DNA of 64,000 nt. Origin: a bacterium (lineage in GTDB: Bacteria > Patescibacteriota > Minisyncoccia > Minisyncoccales > JANBVM01). Below, one piece after another: positions 58,548 through 64,000 of the stretch. The DNA is taken from NCBI GenBank assembly GCA_030588745.1, contig JAUUXB010000002.1:1-64000 (forward strand), given 5' to 3'. Positions within the stretch are counted from its first letter, which is position 1. Every line of letters begins with the position of its first letter. The notes beneath the pieces are model-generated. The model was not told the origin of the DNA and did no database searches. It saw only the letters and a list, made by a program, of their open reading frames with translations. The translations under genes were made by a program, and so were the position numbers.

Positions 58548-59399
58548 TTATCCCGCTTTCTCTCTTAGCCCCTCGATCATATACTTTAAGATAAGACCAG
58601 AAAACGGCTCTTCATATTTTCTATCATCTATAGTAACAGTTAACTTTGCTAATTTTTCAGACCATATAAAATATTGCGTCTTTTGTTTTCTTTCTCTTCT
58701 TAACGCTATCCCATCACTGTATGAGTCTATAGAAATAATCTTGTCCAAATTCACGCTTAATGTCCTTTTTTGCCCAGTAAAAACAATTCTTTTGTTCGTA
58801 AGGGTAAACATACCTTTGTCTATAACTCTTATTTCTTCGCGGGATTCACTTTTTGAACCAAAAGCCCCAACTCTAAAATAGACTCCTTTTGCCACCCTAA
58901 AACTTGGACCACCATAACCACCACTACTTACTCTTACCGAACGTGGTTCTTTTAATGAAATATTTGGAAGTACACATCTAAGTTCTTCGTCCTTTTTTAA
59001 AAGGATAGGTGATGGTATCCCTATAAACTTTATAGGCGCTTTTCCTTCTCTTATTGCATTCATCCATTCTTCCATATCTGCTTCCTTTTGTTTAACATCT
59101 GACATTCCGCCATTGGCTATATTTTTCCATTCTCTCGCGGTTAAAGTCTGGTTTCTGTATTCCTGCCAAATTAGACTAGATGCGTCTTGAACTTTAGAAA
59201 GCTTATGCTTTTCTCCACGTCTAGCAAAGATTGCATCACATTTATTACACTCAAAACTCTTAATGGTTAGTAAGCCAAATATCTTCTTCCTGATGGTTTC
59301 TATTAGTTGTCCAGACTTGCATACGGGGCACTTTGTAAGCCAAGAGGTTCCAATAGGATTACCATGGTCATTTAATGTTTTCTTAATTTTTTCTTCCAT
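58548..59399 (-). CDS. Zinc-ribbon protein with a C-terminal PH-like domain
   Basis: The ATG at 59399 matches the MxEKIKK starts of its neighbours (~283 aa) and lies 4 nt after the previous ORF's stop; the track start is 21 nt earlier. CPVCKSG...CNKC (~20-55) is a zinc ribbon. After a helical middle, residues ~190-280 (KGMFTLTNKRIVFTGQKRTL) resemble a bacterial PH/GRAM-like domain. No TM helix. It may sense or bind membranes or peptides. Function unknown. Confidence 0.6.
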   Translation of the reverse strand: MEEKIKKTLNDHGNPIGTSWLTKCPVCKSGQLIETIRKKIFGLLTIKSFECNKCDAIFARRGEKHKLSKVQDASSLIWQEYRNQTLTAREWKNIANGGMSDVKQKEADMEEWMNAIREGKAPIKFIGIPSPILLKKDEELRCVLPNISLKEPRSVRVSSGGYGGPSFRVAKGVYFRVGAFGSKSESREEIRVIDKGMFTLTNKRIVFTGQKRTLSVNLDKIISIDSYSDGIALRRERKQKTQYFIWSEKLAKLTVTIDDRKYEEPFSGLILKYMIEGLREKAG

Positions 59400-59403
59400 A
59401 GAT

Positions 59404-59634
59404 TTATTCATTAACACCATTTTTTCTTAGACACATTTTATAATAAACCTCGTAATCATCGAGCTTAAATTTACCTTCGGCACAAGTAGTACATTTTTCA
59501 ATAGCTTTTTCTACTGCTATATTATGACAATTAGAATAAATTTGTGATGGTCTTATCTAACACCAATAAAAAGCACCACCAACGATTAAGATAATAATTG
59601 CTATCCACCAATATTCCTTAATTTTTTCTTTCAT
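59404..59634 (-). pseudogene. Small membrane Cys-rich gene interrupted by in-frame TAG
   Basis: From ATG 59634 the frame encodes a basic start and one TM helix (MKEKIKEYWWIAIIILIVGG...), then TAG at 59559-59557. It then remains open for 50 more codons with a Cys-rich segment (CHNIAVEKAIEKCTTCAEG) to TAA at 59406-59404. The layout mirrors the next upstream gene. TAG is a normal stop elsewhere (ftsZ, 3369 gene), so a nonsense mutation is most likely. Read-through, a 25-aa peptide plus re-initiation, or an assembly error are alternatives. Confidence 0.6.
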
Positions 59635-59654
59635 AGAGCTTTATGAAGTGCTTC

Positions 59655-59870
59655 TCAGTCAGAAGCCCCCTCTCTTATTTGTATGACACAGGTTTGAATA
59701 CAAGCACTTTTGTCGCTACTGCAATACTCATCACAACCGCACCTTCTTTTACATCTTTCGATAGGATCACCTGTGTATTTATACCAAATCAAATAACCAA
59801 CAGTGATTGTTAGTGATAATAAAGATAAGGTAATAAGAATAAGGCAAATTATTTTGATTTTTTCTTTCAT
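59655..59870 (-). CDS. Small single-pass membrane protein with Cys-rich extracytoplasmic tail
   Basis: This is a 71-aa protein. MKEKIK start, one TM helix (ICLILITLSLLSLTITVGYL), then a Cys-rich tail CKRRCGCDEYCSSDKSACIQTC with seven Cys in ~22 residues. The tail would be outside and disulfide-bonded or metal-bound. It is the first gene of the membrane-nuclease operon. No family recognised. Confidence 0.65.
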   Translation of the reverse strand: MKEKIKIICLILITLSLLSLTITVGYLIWYKYTGDPIERCKRRCGCDEYCSSDKSACIQTCVIQIREGASD

Positions 59871-59928
59871 AGTGTTTCTTTATCTTCAAAATAACCTTAT
59901 TTAAAACAAAATTCAAGCCAAAATTAAA

Positions 59929-59947
59929 AACCCGATAAAGTCGGGTT
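59929..59947 (-). terminator. Terminator downstream of glyQS
   Basis: AACCCGA-ctt/taaag-TCGGGTT forms a 7-bp stem with a 5-nt loop and TTTTT on the minus strand. It lies just beyond the tandem element copies I. Confidence 0.75.
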
Positions 59948-59953
59948 GATAAT

Positions 59954-60009
59954 GCTTCTCGGTCGCTCGAACCGAGCACTAGCCTGCTCCGGCGATAGGA
60001 CTCGAACTT
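59954..60009 (-). repeat. GTTCTAA/GGAGC elements, tandem copies I-1 and I-2
   Basis: The minus strand reads AGTTCGAGTCCTATCGCCGG-AGCA (59986-60009), starting at the glyQS stop codon, then CTCGGTTCGAGCGACCGAG (59954-59975), whose ends pair as a 5-bp stem. Both look like tRNA T-arm/3' acceptor ends (GTTCGAGTCC), but no 5' half of a tRNA precedes them; the glyQS coding sequence does. Confidence 0.6.
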
Positions 60010-61409
60010 TAACGCTCAATTTTCTCTTTTAAAAATTCAACTAGCTCTTTGATTTTTATCCTAACTTGTTTTGTTGTATCCCTATCTCTAATAGTAACAT
60101 CATTTTGCTTTAAAGAATCGTAATCAATGGTAATACAGTATGGAGTTCCTATTTCATCTTGAGAATAATAACGTTTACCAATATTACCTCTGTCATCCCA
60201 GGCAGTAGAAAATTCAGGCTTTAATATCTCATAAACTTGTTTGGCTTTCTTAACTAATTCTGGTTTGTTAGCCAACAAAGGAAATACTGCTGCTTTATAA
60301 GGCGCTAAATAAGGTTTTAATTTTAAAACGATGCGTTCTTCTTTTTTTCCTTTCTCTTCAGAATAAGCATCCAACAAGACTGTTAAAAAAGACCTGTCCA
60401 TTCCAAATGTTGGCTCTACAACGTGAGGAATGAATTTTTCTCCTGTTTCTTTGTCTGTGTAACGTAAATCAACTCCTGATTTTTCCATATGGTTTTTTAA
60501 ATCAAAATCAGTTCTATAAGCCAGCCCATAAAGTTCTTTAAAGCTTCCGAAAGGAAAACTATATTCTAAATCTTCTGTTTTTTTGGAATAATGAGACCTT
60601 TCTTCATCTGTGTGCTCCCGCCATCTTAGATTGTTTTTATTTACACCCAATATTTCAGTAGTCCATGTCCACATTTCTTTTTTCCAGTAATCAAATAATT
60701 TTTCCCATTTCTGTTTTTTAGGATTAAAGAAATATTCAAACTCAGAAAGATTAAACTGAAGAGTGCGGAAAATAAAATTACCTAGACTAATTTCATTTCT
60801 AAAAGCAGGGCCTGATTGAGCCAAGCCAAAAGGAAGGCCGGGCGATAAAGAATCTAGAACATTTTTAAAATTAACAAACATGCCTTGAGCAATTTCTCCT
60901 CTTAAATAAGCTAAAGACTTATTCTCAGGAACAATACCAATATGGGTTTCAAACAAAAGATTGAATTTTCTTGGTTTGGTCCAATCAAAAGCCCCGCAAG
61001 ACGAACAAACAAGTTTTTCTTTATCAATAATGTTTTTAATTTCTTCAACATCGAAACCTTCAACTTTTATCTCATTTCCTTTTTTCTCAAAATGGTCTTC
61101 AATTAAGTGATCAGCTCTAATTCTGCTTTTGCATTTCTTACAATCAACTAAAATATCTGTAAAACTATTAGTATGACCTGAGGCCTCCCATACTCTAGGA
61201 CTCATAATAACTCCTGAATCAAGTCCATAAATATCTTCTCTATTATTAACAAAATGTTTCCACCAAAGATTTTTAATGTTATGTAAGAGTTCAACACCCA
61301 AAGGCCCATAATCATAAGTATTTGCTAAACCACCATATATCTCAGAGCCTGGAAAAACAAAACCTCGTCTTTTCGCTAATGATGTAATTTTTGCCATTTT
61401 ATCAGCCAT
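60009..61409 (-). CDS. glyQS: Glycyl-tRNA synthetase, dimeric type
   Basis: This is a 466-aa class II synthetase of the alpha2 (archaeal/eukaryotic/Gram-positive) form. Visible are SEIYGGLANTYDYGPLG, a zinc-type insert CKKCKSRIRADHL...CSSCGAF, motif 2 region GPAFRNEISLGNFIFRTLQF, and FGMDRSFLTVLLDAYS as motif 3. A C-terminal anticodon-binding domain completes it. It starts 2 nt after the upstream exoprotein gene and ends inside element I. Confidence 0.95.
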   Translation of the reverse strand: MADKMAKITSLAKRRGFVFPGSEIYGGLANTYDYGPLGVELLHNIKNLWWKHFVNNREDIYGLDSGVIMSPRVWEASGHTNSFTDILVDCKKCKSRIRADHLIEDHFEKKGNEIKVEGFDVEEIKNIIDKEKLVCSSCGAFDWTKPRKFNLLFETHIGIVPENKSLAYLRGEIAQGMFVNFKNVLDSLSPGLPFGLAQSGPAFRNEISLGNFIFRTLQFNLSEFEYFFNPKKQKWEKLFDYWKKEMWTWTTEILGVNKNNLRWREHTDEERSHYSKKTEDLEYSFPFGSFKELYGLAYRTDFDLKNHMEKSGVDLRYTDKETGEKFIPHVVEPTFGMDRSFLTVLLDAYSEEKGKKEERIVLKLKPYLAPYKAAVFPLLANKPELVKKAKQVYEILKPEFSTAWDDRGNIGKRYYSQDEIGTPYCITIDYDSLKQNDVTIRDRDTTKQVRIKIKELVEFLKEKIER

Positions 61410-61411
61410 AT

Positions 61412-63079
61412 TTATTGAATTGTTCCATTAGTTATTGTTGGGTCATTTGGCAAGGAAGTATTAACAGCTGGAGCTGAGCTTTTAATTATGGTTTGGGTCC
61501 AGCTATCTTCAGCTGTAATCTGTACTTCATTAATTATATTAGGAATTTGACCTCTTTGATACACAGCAGGGGTAAATGAAATCTGAAAAGCAATTGTTAA
61601 AGGTGGTTCTGTAACTCCAACCCCTCTTGCCAAATCGCCTGCTAACCAGACAATTTCTCTTGATTGAGAATCAAAGGTAAATTTCTCAAATTCTGGTTCA
61701 GGAAACACTCTGCCAGTTAATTCTATGTTTTGAGGCAAAATTGCCTTTACTTTTGCATTTTTAATATCTGAATAATGATTCCTTATATGCCACATAATTG
61801 TATAAGTGGTAGCTTCACCTACCTGCAACGGAACAGGACCAGAATTGCCAAAAACTTCATCCTGAAAATATGCTTTTTGGTCTATTCCAAGTTTTGAACC
61901 AATTTTTGTAACAAATTCTTCTTTAACCTGCCCAATAAATATTTTATTTCTTAAAACAGGATTTTTAACACTGCCTAAATCATCTTTTAATTTTATGAAG
62001 AAATCAACCTTTCCTTCTTCTGTTGGAATTAAATATTGAAGGTCTGGAACTCTTCTCCAGTCAAAAACAATAGAGTTGTCGCCTGCTTGAAAACTTCCAT
62101 AATCAGATTTTATTGTTTGAAAATCAAAAGCTTCTCCTTCTAACTGATTAATCATAAATAAATTACTTACACTATCTTCTCCCACATTTTTAAAGTAAAT
62201 CTCATAATGGAGCCAATCACCAGGCACAGCAACATATTGAGGGTTTCCATTAATTTCCTGCCTGATGTAAAGAGAATGTCTAACCACTTCCACTCCTTTT
62301 GTAGCTTCTTTTAAAACAATGAACTCACCGTTCTTCCAAACACCCAACTTAGCTTTAAAAACTTTTGCTTCTCCTAAATCTCCAGAAAGCCTGCCTGAGA
62401 TTTCAATTCTTCCTCCTTCTGATTTATTTAAAACAGGGATTTCCCATTCTGTCTGCTCAATTGATTTAGGAGTGGAGCTTATAAATTCAAAACCAAATGG
62501 ATATTCAATCTGGCATCTCAAATTAGTTAAAAGATGTTCAATATTAGAGAAATAATTAATCCGAAAAACAAAATCTTTGCCCGATGCAATCTTAGAAGGC
62601 AAATCAAAATCAAATACTAAAGGAGCTGACTTAATCTGGCTGGTAAAGTCAGAAGATAGCTGGTATCTTGCTTTTAAATCTTTTGGCCTATAACTCAAAG
62701 ATGCTTTAGTAATTTTAATATCTCCCTCTTTTCCCAAAATACTTATTTTAAATGAAAATGTCTTTTCTTCGCCCGGATAAATTGCTTCGCCCAATTCTTC
62801 TGGACCTAAAATCTGTCTTTCAAAAAACTCTCCGTCTTTTAAAGAATATTCAGGCGCCTCGAAAACAAGTTCTGGATTATCTAAACGAAACTCTCCTTTG
62901 TTTCTATACCTTACAACATACTCTACTTCCTCACCTAAAGTGATTTCAGATGGTCCAAAAATATCCAATCTTAAAAGTTCTTTTGAATAAACGTTTTTTT
63001 GCCAATTCCAAATAAACCAGGTTGTTCCTGCTAAAATAACTATAATAATGAAATAATTTAAAATCTTTTTCATATTCAT
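61412..63079 (-). CDS. Large membrane-anchored exoprotein with repeated beta-sandwich domains
   Basis: This is a 555-aa protein. One N-terminal TM anchor (LNYFIIIVILAGTTWFIW) is followed by Ig/DUF11-like repeats. The pattern LHYEIYFKNVG, YTIMWHIRNH and VEYVVRYRNKG recurs (Y-x-[VI]-x-[WY]-x-[NV]-x-G/H). Such repeats occur in bacterial surface adhesins and are common in Patescibacteria. It likely acts outside the cell. It overlaps recO by 1 nt. Confidence 0.7.
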   Translation of the reverse strand: MNMKKILNYFIIIVILAGTTWFIWNWQKNVYSKELLRLDIFGPSEITLGEEVEYVVRYRNKGEFRLDNPELVFEAPEYSLKDGEFFERQILGPEELGEAIYPGEEKTFSFKISILGKEGDIKITKASLSYRPKDLKARYQLSSDFTSQIKSAPLVFDFDLPSKIASGKDFVFRINYFSNIEHLLTNLRCQIEYPFGFEFISSTPKSIEQTEWEIPVLNKSEGGRIEISGRLSGDLGEAKVFKAKLGVWKNGEFIVLKEATKGVEVVRHSLYIRQEINGNPQYVAVPGDWLHYEIYFKNVGEDSVSNLFMINQLEGEAFDFQTIKSDYGSFQAGDNSIVFDWRRVPDLQYLIPTEEGKVDFFIKLKDDLGSVKNPVLRNKIFIGQVKEEFVTKIGSKLGIDQKAYFQDEVFGNSGPVPLQVGEATTYTIMWHIRNHYSDIKNAKVKAILPQNIELTGRVFPEPEFEKFTFDSQSREIVWLAGDLARGVGVTEPPLTIAFQISFTPAVYQRGQIPNIINEVQITAEDSWTQTIIKSSAPAVNTSLPNDPTITNGTIQ

Positions 63080-63807
63080 TAAATTTGTCCACTTATTTCT
63101 AGGATAAAAGATAAATAATGTTTTGAAAACTCCTCTAAATCTTTTAAGTCTTTATCATTTATTTTTAATCTAGAAATTACCTCTAGTTTTTTCTCACTGA
63201 TAAAACGTATTATTTTAATTGTTTCTGGACTCACTAATATATCTGATTTATCTTTTGAAAGGCAATTTTTACAAATTATACCTTGTTTTTTAGGGCTAAA
63301 ATAAATACTCTCAGGTTTTAGTTTTTCTTCACAAGCCAAACAATTATATAAATCAGGCCTATAACCTAAAACAGATAAAAATTTCCAGAGAAAATAATAA
63401 TAAATTATTCTTGTGTTTTTAAAACTTCTGTCATCTAATTTTCTAAAAACCTCTAACAATAAATTCCAAATATTTTCATCTGACTCTTGCCCTTTAATTA
63501 AATCATCTAAAACCTGTCTAATGCTGTGGGTTATATCAAGTCTTTTTAAATCTTCCCTTAAATTTTTAAATTTTTCAATTGCGATTGCATCTGTTAATGT
63601 CTTGTAATTCTTTCCTTGGATAAATTCAATTTCTGATAAATAAAAAATCTCAATCCCTGATTTTAATTTTGAAGTCATCTTACGTATTGCTTTTGCTAAA
63701 ATCTCTAATCTTCCAAAATCCTTTGTATAAACACTAAATAGCTGATCAGCTTCTTTTCTATCCACCTTTCTGAAAATAATACCTTGGGTCCTATAATGAA
63801 CGAACAT
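63079..63807 (-). CDS. recO: DNA repair protein RecO
   Basis: The ATG at 63807 (MFVHYRTQGIIFRKVDR) is preferred over the track start at 63825, because it lies 1 nt after the upstream stop and gives the usual RecO N-terminus (~242 aa). An OB fold (~1-80) is followed by a helical domain with a C4 zinc motif (CLACEEKL...CKNC). It loads RecA with RecR during gap repair. Confidence 0.88.
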   Translation of the reverse strand: MFVHYRTQGIIFRKVDRKEADQLFSVYTKDFGRLEILAKAIRKMTSKLKSGIEIFYLSEIEFIQGKNYKTLTDAIAIEKFKNLREDLKRLDITHSIRQVLDDLIKGQESDENIWNLLLEVFRKLDDRSFKNTRIIYYYFLWKFLSVLGYRPDLYNCLACEEKLKPESIYFSPKKQGIICKNCLSKDKSDILVSPETIKIIRFISEKKLEVISRLKINDKDLKDLEEFSKHYLSFILEISGQI

Positions 63808-63808
63808 T

Positions 63809-64000
63809 CTATTTTTGAAGTCCAAAAAGTTTTTTTAGTGCTTCACGCTCTTTTTTTATCACAGACTCTTCTGGTGTACCCCTAAACGAAGATTGTTCCT
63901 TGCCTAATTTTTTATATATAGCCCTAATATCACCTGGGTTGAAAGTAGTTTTGTTTGGTGGCAGTAAATTTTTAAGTTTTTCTGCAAATTTCTTTCTTTG
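63809..64000 (-). CDS. 3' end of an unidentified gene upstream of recO
   Basis: The open frame enters from the right edge and ends at TAG 63811-63809. The last ~63 residues are Lys-rich and helical (KFAEKLKNLLPPNKTTFNPGD ... EREALKKLFGLQK, quoted in parts). It is absent from the ORF track because its start lies outside the window. It is co-transcribed with recO (1-nt gap). Family not recognisable from the tail. Confidence 0.65.
   Translation of the reverse strand, partial: QRKKFAEKLKNLLPPNKTTFNPGDIRAIYKKLGKEQSSFRGTPEESVIKKEREALKKLFGLQK

Noticed and set aside
59557-59559. Genome-wide reassignment of TAG or TGA
   Set aside because: TAG ends ftsZ and the DeoR-like gene, and TGA ends the 68-aa gene, with proteins of normal extent; standard bacterial code fits.
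59954-60009. A complete tRNA gene at the end of glyQS
   Set aside because: T-arm-like GTTCGAGTCC is present, but the upstream bases are glyQS codons. There is no anticodon arm, D-arm or 5' acceptor strand.
1-64000. CRISPR array
   Set aside because: No regularly spaced repeats of 24-40 nt were seen. The recurrent elements are dispersed singly between genes.

Overview
The window looks like a chromosomal segment of a low-GC Candidate Phyla Radiation / Patescibacteria bacterium, probably Parcubacteria-like. The evidence is gene content and style. There is a surface protein with a peptidoglycan-binding domain and beta-sandwich repeats, an ECF sigma factor beside a DUF5667-type protein, a class III ribonucleotide reductase, short minimal housekeeping genes, and many small membrane or Cys-rich proteins of unknown function. 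No amino-acid biosynthesis genes were seen. The standard code fits: TGA and TAG both end normal genes. The lineage is an inference from gene content; no rRNA is present.

Layout. 1-4.1 kb: truncated surface-protein gene with a structured leader, DUF5667/anti-sigma-like protein, ECF sigma factor and a DeoR-like regulator with repeated operator-like motifs. 4.6-11.3 kb is accessory: a SppA/ClpP-fold protease pair, then a minus-strand operon (XRE regulator, 28-aa ORF, Cys-rich membrane protein, HNH nuclease, HEPN-like protein), an AbrB-type regulator, a HhH DNA glycosylase and hypothetical genes. 11.3-21.7 kb covers protein quality control and envelope: a catalytically dead trypsin-like protein, an inserted unknown gene flanked by ~95-bp repeats, ClpB, a glycosyltransferase-HtrA fusion, a glycoside hydrolase, a GT-B glycosyltransferase and a ComEC channel. 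22-31 kb: NrdG/NrdD, FtsZ/FtsA, YbeY, YqeY, S21, HIT, HisS, LepB and Pth. 31.4-48.5 kb: TopA, tRNA-Leu(CAA), a sugar-nucleotide/YvcK/TsaC operon, a TPR protein, MurA, a 2-oxoacid:ferredoxin oxidoreductase, GlmS, LeuS, a deacetylase-fold protein and TatD. 48.6-60 kb mixes housekeeping genes (MetG, an AI-2E family permease, M16 peptidase, cold-shock protein) with two accessory stretches. The first is a run of small genes with strong Shine-Dalgarno sites and private terminators. The second is an operon of membrane-tethered nucleases and Cys-rich proteins. 60-64 kb: GlyQS, a large anchored exoprotein, RecO and a truncated gene.

Two window-wide signals stand out. First, a short element with core GTTCTAA...GTCC...GGAGC, resembling the T-arm and 3' acceptor strand of a tRNA, recurs about a dozen times. 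It usually lies downstream of a gene and just upstream of a terminator hairpin. Second, several housekeeping promoters place the -10 box 6-9 nt before the ATG, implying leaderless mRNAs, whereas small accessory genes carry strong GGAGG-type ribosome binding sites. Together these suggest that the small genes are mobile or recently acquired units in a host with a different initiation style. The best candidate for an undescribed system is the XRE/28-aa/Cys-rich membrane/HNH/HEPN operon at 6.1-8.8 kb.
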